Positions 1 through 8,326 of a DNA stretch of 27,545 nt are shown piece after piece (within the stretch, counting starts at the first letter, position 1; every line of letters starts with the position of its first letter). Under the pieces are notes generated by a model. It was not told where the DNA came from and did not search any database. It saw nothing but the letters and a program-made list of their open reading frames with translations. The DNA comes from Sutterella sp. Lineage in GTDB: Bacteria > Pseudomonadota > Gammaproteobacteria > Burkholderiales > Burkholderiaceae_F. The stretch is taken from positions 1 through 27,545 of the forward strand of contig JAHHRG010000023.1 of NCBI GenBank assembly GCA_020025965.1. The letters run 5' to 3'. A program made the translations under genes and the position numbers.

Positions 1-1208
1 GACAGGAGGTTGCCGGCGACTTCGAGCGTGGCGCAGATCTTCTTGCAGGCAGCCCAGATGTTCAGGCCGCCAAAGAGCGGAAGGTCGTCGGAATAAACGC
101 CGTCACCCTTGACCGGAGTGAGGATTTCGGAGTTCTTCAAACCGTGAGCCTTGCAGGAACGGAAGTCGTCCACACCGTAAGCAGGGGCGGAGTGCACGAT
201 ACCGGTACCGGCCGTGGCTTCGACATAGTCGGCCAAGTAAATCGGAGAGAAGCGCTGGTAGCCGGCGTCCATGTTCCAAAGCGGGTGCTTGAAGCGAACG
301 AGCTCAAAAGCTTCGCCCTTGGCTTCAGCCAACTTTTCGCCCTTCATGCCGTAGCGTTCGAAGCACGATTCGGCGAGGTCCGTGCTGAGGATCAACAGAC
401 GATCGCCGATGTCATAGAGACCGTAGGTGAATTCGGCATTCATGTTGAGCGCCTGGTTGGCCGGGATGGTCCACGGGGTGGTGGTCCAAATCACGGTGTA
501 GCAGGGCTTTTCAAGCTTCACACCGAAGATGCCTTCGACGCGATCGTGATCTTCTTCAGAGAGTTCGAAAGCGACGTCGATCGTCTGGCTCTGCTTGTCC
601 TTATATTCCACTTCGGCTTCGGCCAGGGCGGACTGGCAGTCGAAACACCAGTTAACGGGCTTCAAACCGCGGTAGACGTAACCCTTTTCCACAACCTTGG
701 CGAGGGCGCGGATTTCTTCGGCCTCGTTCTGATGTTCCATGGTGCGGTAGGGGTTATTCCAATAACCGAGAACACCGAGGCGCTTGAAGTCTTCAAGCTG
801 CAACTTGCTCTGCTCAAGCGCGTATGCGCGGGCATAGCGCTGCATTTCGGCAACCGGCAGGTTCTTGCCGTGCATTTTTTCAATCTGCACTTCGATTGGC
901 ATGCCATGGCAGTCCCAGCCCGGGATGTACGGGGCGAGATAACCTTCGAGCGTCTTTTCCTTGAGGATGATGTCCTTCAGGATCTTATTAACGGCATGGC
1001 CGACGTGAATGGCACCGTTGGCATACGGAGGACCGTCGTGAAGGATGAACTTCTTGGCGTCGCGGCGCGTGTCGATGATTCGTTCATAGACGCGGTTTTC
1101 TTCCCATTCGCGGATCCAATCGGGTTCGCGCTTGGGGAGGTTGCCTCGCATCGGGAAGGCGGTATCGGGAAGGTTCAACGGATACTTGGATCCGGCTTCT
1201 TTAGCCAT
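1..1208 (-). CDS. ileS: Isoleucyl-tRNA synthetase, N-terminal part (runs off the left edge)
   Basis: Cytoplasmic class I aminoacyl-tRNA synthetase that charges tRNA-Ile; 402 codons are in the window and the C-terminal half lies outside. The start is ATG at 1208, preceded by a good AGGAG site at 7-base spacing. The translation begins MAKEAGSKYPLNLPDTAFPM. It contains the HIGH-type signature in the context PYANGAIHVGH, about 60 residues in, followed by GWDCHGMPIE, both typical of IleS. The editing (CP1) region follows, with TTTPWTIPANQAL and GTGIVHSAPAYG. It lies 60 bases downstream of ribF on the same strand, matching the common ribF-ileS order, so co-transcription is likely. Nothing unusual is seen in the part present. 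Confidence 0.96.
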   Translation of the reverse strand, partial: MAKEAGSKYPLNLPDTAFPMRGNLPKREPDWIREWEENRVYERIIDTRRDAKKFILHDGPPYANGAIHVGHAVNKILKDIILKEKTLEGYLAPYIPGWDCHGMPIEVQIEKMHGKNLPVAEMQRYARAYALEQSKLQLEDFKRLGVLGYWNNPYRTMEHQNEAEEIRALAKVVEKGYVYRGLKPVNWCFDCQSALAEAEVEYKDKQSQTIDVAFELSEEDHDRVEGIFGVKLEKPCYTVIWTTTPWTIPANQALNMNAEFTYGLYDIGDRLLILSTDLAESCFERYGMKGEKLAEAKGEAFELVRFKHPLWNMDAGYQRFSPIYLADYVEATAGTGIVHSAPAYGVDDFRSCKAHGLKNSEILTPVKGDGVYSDDLPLFGGLNIWAACKKICATLEVAGNLL

Positions 1209-1268
1209 ATTGTTACTCCTGGCCCCCTCGGGCTCTTCAGGGATTGATTGAAAAAATGTTTGCGCTAA

Positions 1269-2258
1269 TTAGAGGTTGGAAAAGAGACTGCCCTCGGGCG
1301 GAATCATTCCCAAAATACGACGAGCGCATTTGGCGTCGTTGTCAATGGCGGCCTTGAGTTCTTCAAGACCGCTGAATTTCTTTTCACCCCGGAGGCGTTC
1401 GATAAATTCGATACGAATGATCTTGCCGTAGGCATCGCCCTTCCAGTCAAAGACGTTGGTTTCAAGGAGCCAGCGGCCTTCGGTCGAAACCGTGGGCTTT
1501 ACTCCCAGTGACGCTACACCGTTTAACGGAACGTCTTCGGTGAAATGACTGGATCCCAAGCCTCGAATTCGCACGGCGAAAACACCGGAGATGGCAGGGC
1601 GGCTCTTCGATCCGGCAGGAATCGGCGCGATGTTAAGCGTAGGAAAGCCGAGTGTACGACCCAATTCCGCACCGTGAATGACGCGGCCCGTCATTGTGTA
1701 ACGATGTCCGAGCATGACGGAAGCTTCGTAAAGATCGCCTTCGGCGAGTGCCCGGCGGATACGCGTCGAACTCACGCGTTCTTCCTTATGGAAAAAAGAC
1801 GGGGCAATCGAGACTTCGTAGCGATATTCGGGCGCCAAGGCTTTGATAAGGTCCACGTTTCCTTGACGGTCGCTGCCGAAGTGGAAGTCTTCACCGACCG
1901 TAAGCCAGCGGGTATCGAGTCCTTCGGACAAAATGTCACGGACAAAGGCTTCGCCCGTTAGTGCGGCGAAACGTTTGTGGAAAGGGAGAATATAGATGCG
2001 TTCGATCCCCGTTTCGAGAATGCGCATGACCTTGTCGTACAAAGTGGAAAGTCGGGCGACTTCGGCGCCTTTACCGAAAAAGTCTTTCGGATGCGGCTCA
2101 AATGTAACGACTGACGGTACAAGACCGCGACACGCGGCTGCTTCGCAAACCGAATGCAACAACGATTGATGACCGAGGTGTACACCGTCGAAATTGCCGA
2201 TTGCGACGGCAGAGGGACGACGAAGCAGAGGGTCTGGCAAACCGCGGAAAACGTGCAT
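1269..2258 (-). CDS. ribF: Bifunctional riboflavin kinase / FAD synthetase
   Basis: Makes FMN from riboflavin and then FAD from FMN in the cytoplasm. The 329-residue length is usual for RibF. The N-terminal FAD synthetase (nucleotidyltransferase) domain shows AIGNFDGVHLGHQSLL near residues 20-34. The C-terminal flavokinase domain shows GRTLGFPTLNI, and the protein ends in the usual helical segment (IEFIERLRGEKKFSGLEEL). The start is ATG at 2258, with no strong ribosome binding site in front of it. It is divergent from purN and probably first in a ribF-ileS transcript. A perfect TATAAT box on the minus strand (2297-2302) lies about 40 bases upstream. No FMN riboswitch motif was recognised in the short leader. 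Confidence 0.97.
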   Translation of the reverse strand: MHVFRGLPDPLLRRPSAVAIGNFDGVHLGHQSLLHSVCEAAACRGLVPSVVTFEPHPKDFFGKGAEVARLSTLYDKVMRILETGIERIYILPFHKRFAALTGEAFVRDILSEGLDTRWLTVGEDFHFGSDRQGNVDLIKALAPEYRYEVSIAPSFFHKEERVSSTRIRRALAEGDLYEASVMLGHRYTMTGRVIHGAELGRTLGFPTLNIAPIPAGSKSRPAISGVFAVRIRGLGSSHFTEDVPLNGVASLGVKPTVSTEGRWLLETNVFDWKGDAYGKIIRIEFIERLRGEKKFSGLEELKAAIDNDAKCARRILGMIPPEGSLFSNL

Positions 2259-2296
2259 TTTAAAAAGACAGGGTGGACCGAACGATGGAAATTTCG

Positions 2297-2330
2297 ATTA
2301 TAGTGAAAAAATCCCTAGATTTTCTAGGGA
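2297..2330 (-). promoter_or_regulatory. ribF promoter with operator-like palindrome over the -35 region
   Basis: Reading the minus strand, positions 2302-2297 spell TATAAT, a consensus -10 box. No convincing -35 hexamer is found at 16-18 bases spacing. Instead that position is covered by a perfect 8-base inverted repeat, TCCCTAGA-TTT-TCTAGGGA, at 2312-2330. Such placement is typical of a regulator binding site, though the hairpin followed by T's on the minus strand could also act as a weak terminator. The regulator is unknown. Confidence 0.5.
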
Positions 2331-2363
2331 AACGGCCTGACATTAGTCTAGAATAAACGCACT

Positions 2364-3014
2364 ATGCAGAACATCGTAATCCTCATCTCCGGTCGCGGCA
2401 GCAACTTCGAAGCCATCCTTCGTACGAGCCGCGAAGAAAACTGGGAATCCCAGTGCGGCGCACGCATTGCGGCCGTCATTTCCAACCGTCCTCAAGCCGC
2501 CGGTCTTCAGATCGCTCGCGATGCGGGTGTCGAAGCCATCGCTATGGACCACAAGGCCTACGAAAGCCGTGAAGCTTTCGACGCAGCCTTGGCCGAAGTC
2601 ATCCGCCGCTATGATCCTGCCGTTATCGTGTTGGCCGGCTTCATGCGTATCCTGACGGAAGGCTTTGTTAAGGAATTCGAAGGCAAGATTCTTAATATTC
2701 ATCCGGCGCTTCTTCCGCTCTTCCCGGGGCTTGATACGCACCAGCGTTGCCTTGATGCGGGGTGTCGCGTTCACGGTTCGACCGTACACTTTGTGAGCCC
2801 TGTTTTGGACGGCGGTTCCATCATCGGTCAGGCTGTCGTACCCGTGCTCCCGACGGACGATGCCGACGCGCTTGCTTCGCGCGGTCTCGTTTATGAACAT
2901 CAGCTCTATCCGAAGTGCGTTCGTGCCGTCGCCGAAGGCCGCGTGAAGTTGGTTGATGGCCGCACCGTCATGGATGACGACACCGCCCGTTCACTGACGA
3001 TCTTCGGCGTCTGA
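2364..3014 (+). CDS. purN: Phosphoribosylglycinamide formyltransferase (GAR transformylase)
   Basis: Third step of de novo purine synthesis: transfers a formyl group from 10-formyl-tetrahydrofolate to GAR. The 216-residue protein has the family N-terminus NIVILISGRGSNFEAIL and the substrate/folate motifs MRILTEGFVKEFEGKILNIHP, where the N-x-H-P catalytic segment is clear, then GCRVHGSTVHFV and the DGG segment. The start is ATG at 2364. There is no recognisable ribosome binding site in front of it, and a possible -10 box (TAGAAT, 2349-2354) would place the RNA start only a few bases upstream, so the mRNA could be nearly leaderless (inference). A terminator follows at 3072-3121. Confidence 0.97.
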   Translation: MQNIVILISGRGSNFEAILRTSREENWESQCGARIAAVISNRPQAAGLQIARDAGVEAIAMDHKAYESREAFDAALAEVIRRYDPAVIVLAGFMRILTEGFVKEFEGKILNIHPALLPLFPGLDTHQRCLDAGCRVHGSTVHFVSPVLDGGSIIGQAVVPVLPTDDADALASRGLVYEHQLYPKCVRAVAEGRVKLVDGRTVMDDDTARSLTIFGV

Positions 3015-3071
3015 TTCCGTTTGTAGAAATGTCTGAGTGTGCTTGAACAAGAGACGAGCATACTCACCGCC

Positions 3072-3121
3072 AAGGAAGTGCCGGCGAACGACTGAAACCC
3101 CGTCCGGTGCTTCCTTTTTTT
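3072..3121 (+). terminator. Rho-independent terminator after purN
   Basis: Arms 3072-3084 and 3104-3116 pair over 13 bases with two G-U pairs and enclose a 19-base loop. The arm is followed by a run of T's to 3121. It sits between purN and the methyltransferase start at 3144, so the methyltransferase must read through it or use its own promoter. Confidence 0.75.
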
Positions 3122-3143
3122 GATTTTTTGTCCGAGACAAAAC

Positions 3144-4616
3144 ATGGCTGAAACTCAATTCCCCAAGCGTCGCGCCTTTGCGATGCAAAAGCCCCGTCGT
3201 ACTGAAAAGCCGGAAGGTCCGCGTCGTACCGAACGTCAGCGCGCCGCCGACAAGCGCCGTCGCCAGGAAGCCCGAGAAATGGGCGGCTACGCCAAGGGTC
3301 CGAAGACGCCTGAAAAGCGTATGCAGGCCCTCGCCCCCGGCAAGGTGCGCATTACCGGTTTGATCGTCGACGAACTGACCCGCGCTTTGGGCGTGATTCT
3401 GAAGCTCGACGGCCCGGCCGATGTGTTGATGAAGCTCTTCTTCCGCAGCAACCCGCGCCTCGGTATGCGTGACCGCGGTCTTATTGCCGAAGGTATTTAT
3501 TACGCCCTTCGCCACTACGCATCGCTGCGCTGGGCCATGCGTCCTGTTCATCCGGATCGTGCTCCGCGCTTGGCTGCGTTGGCGACGCTCGCCCGTCAGC
3601 ACGGTATCGAAGCTTTGCCGCCCTCATCCATCGGTACGGAAGAAGGTCCTTTGAAGAACATTCTTGCGGCCAAGATTGAAGACGCCCCGGCTCACGTGCG
3701 TGCCGAACTTCCGCAGTGGCTCTATGACTTGCTCGAAGCCCAGTACGACGATACCGACAAGCTTTATCCGAGCATGTTGGAAGGTGCTCCGCTGGACCTT
3801 CGCGTCAATCTCTTGAAGGCCAACCGCGACGAAGTCATGGAAGAAATCGCTGCCAACGGTGTGGAAGTTATCCCGACTCCGTACAGCCCTGACGGTCTTC
3901 GTCTTCCGACGAAGCCGGGTCTCACGCAGTGGCCTCTGTATAAGGACGGCAAGATCGACGTTCAGGACGAAGGCAGCCAGTTGATTGCCCGACTGTTGAC
4001 CCCGCGTCGTCGCGAAATGATTTGCGATTTCTGTGCCGGTGCCGGCGGTAAGACCCTTGCTTTGGGTGCTCTGATGCGCTCGACGGGTAGCCTTTACGCC
4101 TTTGACGTGAATGAAAAGCGTTTGGCCGGTTTGACACCGCGTATGCGTCGTGCCGGTTTGTCTAATGTTCATCCGATCGCCATTCGTAGCGAACAGGATG
4201 CTCGTGTGCGCCGCTTGAACGGCAAGTTTGACCGCGTCTTGGTTGACGCTCCTTGTACGGGTACCGGCACTTTCCGTCGTAATCCGGACTTGAAGTGGCG
4301 CTTGGCTCCGAGCGAACTTGATCGCATTAACGCTATTCAGCGTAGTGTCATCGAACACGCTTCCCGTTTGGTGAAGAAGGGCGGACGTATGGTTTACGCC
4401 ACCTGCTCGATGCTTGAACGTGAGAACCAGTCCGTGGTCGAAGAATTCTTGGCGAACCATCCCGACTGGAAGCTCGTGCCGGCTTCCGAAGTCTTGGAAC
4501 GCCAGGGCATCGAATTCGAACCGGCTCAGTGGCAGCGTTTCGGCGACTACTTCCAGATGCTCCCGCACGTGAATCACACCGATGGCTTCTTTGCCGCCGT
4601 GCTTCAGCGTGACTGA
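3144..4616 (+). CDS. RsmB/NOP-family rRNA (cytosine-C5) methyltransferase
   Basis: Likely SAM-dependent m5C methyltransferase acting on 16S rRNA, in the RsmB group. The 490-residue protein starts with about 60 basic residues, followed by a helical domain resembling the N-terminal NusB-like part of RsmB. The catalytic Rossmann domain follows: VQDEGSQLIARLL, SAM-binding DFCAGAGGKTLAL, then LVDAPCTGTGTFRRNPDLKW and VYATCSMLERENQ. The last two carry the two cysteines used by this family (nucleophile in the TC motif, release in PC). I chose ATG 3144 over an upstream in-frame TTG at 3120, which lies inside the purN terminator T-run; ATG 3183 is also possible. The exact target base cannot be read from sequence. 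A terminator follows at 4642. Confidence 0.88.
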   Translation: MAETQFPKRRAFAMQKPRRTEKPEGPRRTERQRAADKRRRQEAREMGGYAKGPKTPEKRMQALAPGKVRITGLIVDELTRALGVILKLDGPADVLMKLFFRSNPRLGMRDRGLIAEGIYYALRHYASLRWAMRPVHPDRAPRLAALATLARQHGIEALPPSSIGTEEGPLKNILAAKIEDAPAHVRAELPQWLYDLLEAQYDDTDKLYPSMLEGAPLDLRVNLLKANRDEVMEEIAANGVEVIPTPYSPDGLRLPTKPGLTQWPLYKDGKIDVQDEGSQLIARLLTPRRREMICDFCAGAGGKTLALGALMRSTGSLYAFDVNEKRLAGLTPRMRRAGLSNVHPIAIRSEQDARVRRLNGKFDRVLVDAPCTGTGTFRRNPDLKWRLAPSELDRINAIQRSVIEHASRLVKKGGRMVYATCSMLERENQSVVEEFLANHPDWKLVPASEVLERQGIEFEPAQWQRFGDYFQMLPHVNHTDGFFAAVLQRD

Positions 4617-4641
4617 TTGATTGGCTAGATATCTGAAACAG

Positions 4642-4667
4642 AAAAAGCGGCTTTCGGGCCGCTTTTT
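4642..4667 (+). terminator. Rho-independent terminator after the rRNA methyltransferase
   Basis: A perfect 10-base stem (arms 4642-4651 and 4658-4667, GC-rich core GCGGC) with a 6-base loop and a T-run. It begins 25 bases past the methyltransferase stop codon. Confidence 0.9.
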
Positions 4668-4694
4668 TCGTACTCGTCAAAATAGACGGGCAAT

Positions 4695-4732
4695 AAAAAA
4701 CGGACTAATTCCGAGGAATTAATCCGTTTTTT
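4695..4732. terminator. Second, bidirectional terminator facing rpmG
   Basis: An 18-base inverted repeat (4695-4712 with 4715-4732, one mismatch) begins with six A's and ends with a run of T's, so it can work in both directions. It probably ends the rpmB-rpmG transcript on the minus strand and backs up the terminator at 4642 on the plus strand. Confidence 0.8.
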
Positions 4733-4821
4733 TCTTCGCTGCTCAACCAACGAAGACTTAGCAAAAAAGCTCGGCAATTGCATCGTAGCCAAGCTTTTTG
4801 CCGAAATCGAAAACTCAAAGA

Positions 4822-4989
4822 TTACTTGAGCTTCGTTTCCTTGTAGACCACATGCTTGCGAGCAACGGGGTCGAACTTGGAGATTTCCATCTTACCAGTG
4901 GAAGTCTTCTTGTTCTTGGTCGTCGTATAGAAGTGACCGGTACCAGCCGTAGATTCAAGCTTGATCTTTTCGCGAGCGCCTTTCGCCAT
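4822..4989 (-). CDS. rpmG: 50S ribosomal protein L33
   Basis: Small 55-residue protein of the large ribosomal subunit. The translation starts MAKGAREKIKLESTAGTGHF and continues with YTTTKNKKTSTGKMEISKFD, ending in KETKLK; this is the proteobacterial L33 pattern. It has no cysteines, so it is the zinc-independent (C-minus) type. ATG at 4989 is preceded by an AGGAG site. The stop codon is at 4822-4824. It lies 16 bases downstream of rpmB on the same strand, the usual rpmB-rpmG pair, and is followed by a terminator. Confidence 0.97.
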   Translation of the reverse strand: MAKGAREKIKLESTAGTGHFYTTTKNKKTSTGKMEISKFDPVARKHVVYKETKLK

Positions 4990-5005
4990 GGTGAAACTCC
5001 TTTAA

Positions 5006-5239
5006 TTAGATTTCGCCGCGGGCGCGGAGGTCCGCCAAAACCGCATCGATACCAATCTTATCAACCGTACGAAGGCCAGCCGTCGTCAAACGCAGACGGA
5101 CCCAACGGTTTTCACTTTCAACCCAGAAACGGCGATACTGCAGGTTGGGCATAAAGCGACGCTTGGTCTTGTTGTTCGCGTGCGAGACGTGATGGCCGAC
5201 CATCGGCGCCTTACCGGTGACTTGACACACTCGTGCCAT
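5006..5239 (-). CDS. rpmB: 50S ribosomal protein L28
   Basis: 77-residue large-subunit protein, normal length for proteobacterial L28. MARVCQVTGKAPMVGHHVSH followed by ANNKTKRRFMPNLQ is the family hallmark. It has only one cysteine near the N-terminus and so lacks the zinc-binding cysteine set. The start is ATG at 5239 with a GGAG-like site upstream. It is first in the rpmB-rpmG operon; a candidate promoter lies at 5333-5361. Confidence 0.97.
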   Translation of the reverse strand: MARVCQVTGKAPMVGHHVSHANNKTKRRFMPNLQYRRFWVESENRWVRLRLTTAGLRTVDKIGIDAVLADLRARGEI

Positions 5240-5689
5240 CTCTAACTCCAGTCAAAATTTGAATAAAAACATCTCGCAGGCTTTCCCCTCCAATAATAAA
5301 AAAGGAAGCCACGCGAGCGCAGAAAAAGAGAAAGTATACGCTTTTTCCATACTGCCTGCCACCGAAAACGGTTAGAAATCGATTGCGGCTGACTGCCCCA
5401 CAGTGTCAGTACAGGGAGTCCGGCGGACTGCTGAAATCAGCGAGAAGCGCATTTTACCTGTTTTTTCGTGTTTGTGTGCGATTTTCCTCAAAAAACTTTA
5501 GACTTATCGATAAATTTCTAAGATTTTGCCGTCAATGTGCCCCTGTCGGGGAAGGAAATGCCTCTCGGAAACACGATTTTCCGCGAATGGCGTATTCTCT
5601 CCTATGGTTTGAAGGAGAGGCGTTGTGCCTTTCTCTCTAATTTCCACTATCTATAGTGACACGGCAACCCCAACACGAGATCCCCAAAA
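5240..5689. other. Intergenic region between rpmB and ispH with several small palindromes
   Basis: 450 bases without a convincing gene. Besides the rpmB promoter it holds three adjacent small hairpins at 5389-5441 (CTGACTG/CAGT..CAG, AGTCCG-G-CGGACT, GCTGA-AA-TCAGC) and the palindrome TTATCGATAA at 5504-5513. A CTCTCC/GGAGAG hairpin lies at 5597-5619. The palindrome CACTAT-CT-ATAGTG at 5645-5658 overlaps a TATAGT box that may be the ispH -10. An 85-codon open frame at 5383-5640 has no family resemblance and was not called. Confidence 0.5.
5333..5361 (-). promoter_or_regulatory. Candidate rpmB-rpmG promoter
   Basis: On the minus strand a TATACT -10 box (5338-5333) sits 17 bases from a weak -35 (TGGCAG, 5361-5356). 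This predicts a leader of roughly 85 bases before rpmB. The -10 is good, the -35 poor. Confidence 0.4.
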
Positions 5690-6667
5690 ATGCAGGTTCT
5701 TCTTGCTCAACCCCGCGGTTTTTGCGCCGGGGTTACCCGCGCCATTGCCATTGTCGATCGAGCGCTTGCCATTTACGGCGCCCCCATCTATGTCCGTCAT
5801 GAGATCGTTCACAATAAGACGGTCGTTGAGGATTTGAGAAACCGCGGTGCGGTTTTTGTCGATAATCTCGAAGAAGTGCCGGAGGGTGCAACCGTCGTTT
5901 TTTCAGCGCACGGTGTCCCGAAGGCGGTGAGCGACTATGCCGAGTCCAGAGGTTTCCGCATTTTTGACGCGACTTGTCCGCTCGTTAAAAAGGTTCACCG
6001 CGAGGTGGGGCGTATGCATGCGGCCGGCAAGAAGATCATCATGATCGGTCATGCCGGGCACCCCGAAGTCGAAGGAACGATGGGGCAGGTGGAAGGCGGC
6101 GTGCTTTTGGTTGAAAAGGCGGCCGACGTTGCGAATCTTCCCGATGCCCGCGCCGAAGATCTTGCCTACGTGACACAAACCACCATTTGCGCGGATGACA
6201 GTCGTGCGGTGATCGAAGCTCTGAAAGCGCGTTGGCCCGATATTCATGAGCCTAAGCAAGAAGACATCTGTTACGCGACGACGAACCGTCAGTTGGCCGT
6301 TAAGAAGTTGGCAGAAACTTGCGACATCGTGTTGGTGATCGGATCCGTGACGAGCTCCAATTCGAATCGACTGCGTGAAGTGGCGGAACGCAATGGAGCA
6401 TCGGCTTATTTGATCGATACGGCCGATCAGCTCGAAGCCGAATGGTTCGATAATGTGCGCTCGGTCGGTGTGACGGCCGGTGCCTCGGCGCCCGAAAGCC
6501 TCGTGCAGAACGTAGTGGAACGCCTTAAAGAAGAATTTCACGCGTCGAGTGTCAGTACGATTGACGGTGATGCGGAAAACGTGGCTTTCCCCTTGCCCAA
6601 AGGTCTTTGGGAAAGTGATCTTGAAGCTGCCCGCCAGTCTGCGGACACAAAGGAAAACAATGTCTAA
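5690..6667 (+). CDS. ispH: 4-hydroxy-3-methylbut-2-enyl diphosphate reductase
   Basis: Last enzyme of the MEP isoprenoid pathway; a [4Fe-4S] protein that reduces HMBPP to IPP and DMAPP. The three cluster cysteines are at C12 (RGFCAG), C96 (DATCPLV) and C194 (EDICYATTNRQ). Substrate-site residues H41, H74 and H124 with the following P-E are all present, as is the SSN motif in GSVTSSNSNRL. At 325 residues it is of normal length. The start is ATG at 5690. Its 3' end overlaps the start of the YbaK-type gene by 8 bases, so the two are translated from one mRNA. Confidence 0.97.
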   Translation: MQVLLAQPRGFCAGVTRAIAIVDRALAIYGAPIYVRHEIVHNKTVVEDLRNRGAVFVDNLEEVPEGATVVFSAHGVPKAVSDYAESRGFRIFDATCPLVKKVHREVGRMHAAGKKIIMIGHAGHPEVEGTMGQVEGGVLLVEKAADVANLPDARAEDLAYVTQTTICADDSRAVIEALKARWPDIHEPKQEDICYATTNRQLAVKKLAETCDIVLVIGSVTSSNSNRLREVAERNGASAYLIDTADQLEAEWFDNVRSVGVTAGASAPESLVQNVVERLKEEFHASSVSTIDGDAENVAFPLPKGLWESDLEAARQSADTKENNV

Positions 6668-7151
6668 AGAAAAGCACCAGAGCCTGACGCCCGCTACCCA
6701 GTGGCTCAAGGCTCATCACATTCCTTTTGAAGAAAAGTCCTACGAATACGAAGAGCACGGCGGGACCGCACTCGCAGCCTCGGCTTGTGGCCTTGAGCAT
6801 CATCGCGTGATCAAGACGCTCATCATGGAAGACGAGCATGCGAAGCCTCTGGTGATTTTGATGCACGGCGACTGTGAAGTCTCCACTAAGAATCTTGCCC
6901 GTCAGGTTGGCGTGAAGCATATCGCACCGTGTAAGCCGGAACAGGCTCAGCGCAATTCCGGTTATATGGTGGGCGGCACGAGTCCCTTTGGAACGCGTAA
7001 AAAGATGCCCGTCTACGTTGAAAAGACGATTCTCGACTTTGACAAGATTTTTATCAACGGGGGCCGTCGCGGCTACCAGGTGGGGATTGATCCTAAGGTA
7101 CTGACCGAGGTACTCGGTGCCAAGCCGGTCGAATGTGCCAATGAAAAATAA
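6660..7151 (+). CDS. ybaK: YbaK/EbsC-type aminoacyl-tRNA deacylase
   Basis: Predicted trans-editing enzyme of the YbaK class that hydrolyses mischarged Cys-tRNA(Pro) or related species. The 163 residues from ATG 6660 (MSKEKHQSLTPATQWLKAHH) are the normal length. Family motifs are the region around HRVIKTLIM with the conserved lysine, and the C-terminal VGGTSPFGTRKKMPVYVE followed by the INGGRRGYQVGI segment. The frame is open upstream to 6549, but that part overlaps ispH and an internal start fits the family. It overlaps ispH by 8 bases and ends before a bidirectional terminator. Exact tRNA specificity is not visible. Confidence 0.93.
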   Translation: MSKEKHQSLTPATQWLKAHHIPFEEKSYEYEEHGGTALAASACGLEHHRVIKTLIMEDEHAKPLVILMHGDCEVSTKNLARQVGVKHIAPCKPEQAQRNSGYMVGGTSPFGTRKKMPVYVEKTILDFDKIFINGGRRGYQVGIDPKVLTEVLGAKPVECANEK

Positions 7152-7178
7152 TTTTCACGCTTAGTCAGTGAGAATGCA

Positions 7179-7216
7179 AAAAAGGCTCGATATTGATTGA
7201 AAAATCGAGCCTTTTT
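7179..7216. terminator. Bidirectional terminator between ybaK and tsaD
   Basis: A perfect 13-base inverted repeat (7179-7191 with 7204-7216, core GGCTCGAT) begins with A's and ends with T's. It lies between the convergent ends of ybaK (plus) and tsaD (minus) and serves both. Confidence 0.92.
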
Positions 7217-7235
7217 GCTATTTGGCGTTACCGAG

Positions 7236-8267
7236 TCAGAGCGTATTGAGCGCCCAACGGGGATTGACGCCAAAACTCTTCTTTTCGCGGAGTTCGTTCA
7301 ATTCTTCGGGCGTCATCGCTTCAAGACGGGCGATGCCGGCCGCAGCGATCATGGCACCGTTGTCGGTGCAAAGTCGCATTGGCGGGAAGAATATCTTGCC
7401 GCGACGGCGACGCACTTCGGTCGTCAAGCGTTCGCGCAGTTGCTTATTGGCAGAGACGCCGCCGGCAACCACAACGGTTTTCAATCCCGTCTGCTTCATG
7501 GCGCGAGTGAGTTTCGAGGCAAGGACATCTGTCAGAGCGTCGACAAAACCGCGGGCGAGATTGGCGCGGAAGGTTTCGTCGTTAACGTCGGGAGCGGCGT
7601 GCACTGCGGTGAGAACGGATGTCTTCAAGCCGGAGAAGCTCATGTCGAGATTCGGTGAATGAATCATGGGGCGTGCGAGCTCAATGGCTCCCGATTCGCC
7701 TTTTTCGGCCAGAGCGGATACGCCCGGGCCGCCCGGATAGGGAATGCCCAAAAGCTGTGCGGTTTTGTCAAAAGCTTCCCCCGCCGCGTCGTCAAGCGTC
7801 TGCCCTAAAAGTTCGTAGTGACCGAAGCGTTCGACCTTCATGATCTGAGTGTGGCCGCCGGAGACAAGCAGAGCGAGGAAGGGAAATTCCGGTGCCGGCG
7901 TCGAAAGACGCGCGGCGAGAAGGTGTCCTTCCAAATGGTGAACGCCCAGAACGGGAATGTCCAAGGCCCAGCCGATGGCATGCGCGACGCTGGTGCCGAC
8001 CAAAAGCGCACCCGCCAACCCGGGGCCCTCCGTGACGGCAATGGCGTCAAGATCCTCACGGGTCTTATGGGCTTTGTCGAGAACTTCGTCCACAAGAGCG
8101 ATCGCGCGGCGGATATGGTCGCGACTCGCGAGTTCGGGGACGACACCGCCGTAATGGCGGTGCATGTCGATCTGGGAGTAAAGTGCATCTGCGAGAAGGC
8201 CGTCCTTATCGGAAATCAGGGCGGCTCCCGTCTCGTCGCAGGAGGATTCAATACCGAGAACTAGCAT
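7236..8267 (-). CDS. tsaD: tRNA N6-adenosine threonylcarbamoyltransferase
   Basis: Catalytic subunit of the TsaBDE complex that makes t6A37 in ANN-decoding tRNAs. The frame is open to 8453, but the family start MLVLGIESSCDETGAA is ATG 8267, giving 343 residues, the usual length. Motifs: the metal-binding HHLEGHLLA (H-x3-H), LLVSGGHTQ, GEAFDKTAQLLGIPYPGGP, SFSGLKT and VVAGGVSAN. It is divergent from rpsU, as in the classical tsaD / rpsU-dnaG-rpoD arrangement. Confidence 0.97.
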   Translation of the reverse strand: MLVLGIESSCDETGAALISDKDGLLADALYSQIDMHRHYGGVVPELASRDHIRRAIALVDEVLDKAHKTREDLDAIAVTEGPGLAGALLVGTSVAHAIGWALDIPVLGVHHLEGHLLAARLSTPAPEFPFLALLVSGGHTQIMKVERFGHYELLGQTLDDAAGEAFDKTAQLLGIPYPGGPGVSALAEKGESGAIELARPMIHSPNLDMSFSGLKTSVLTAVHAAPDVNDETFRANLARGFVDALTDVLASKLTRAMKQTGLKTVVVAGGVSANKQLRERLTTEVRRRRGKIFFPPMRLCTDNGAMIAAAGIARLEAMTPEELNELREKKSFGVNPRWALNTL

Positions 8268-8326
8268 AGTGCGAAAAATTTTAGAGCTTTTTTGCTCGCA
8301 AGGTGCAAAAAAAGTGCGGTTTTGGT

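Noticed and set aside
5383..5640. 85-codon open frame between rpmB and ispH
   Set aside because: No ribosome binding site, no family resemblance, and it covers palindromes and promoter-like sequence.
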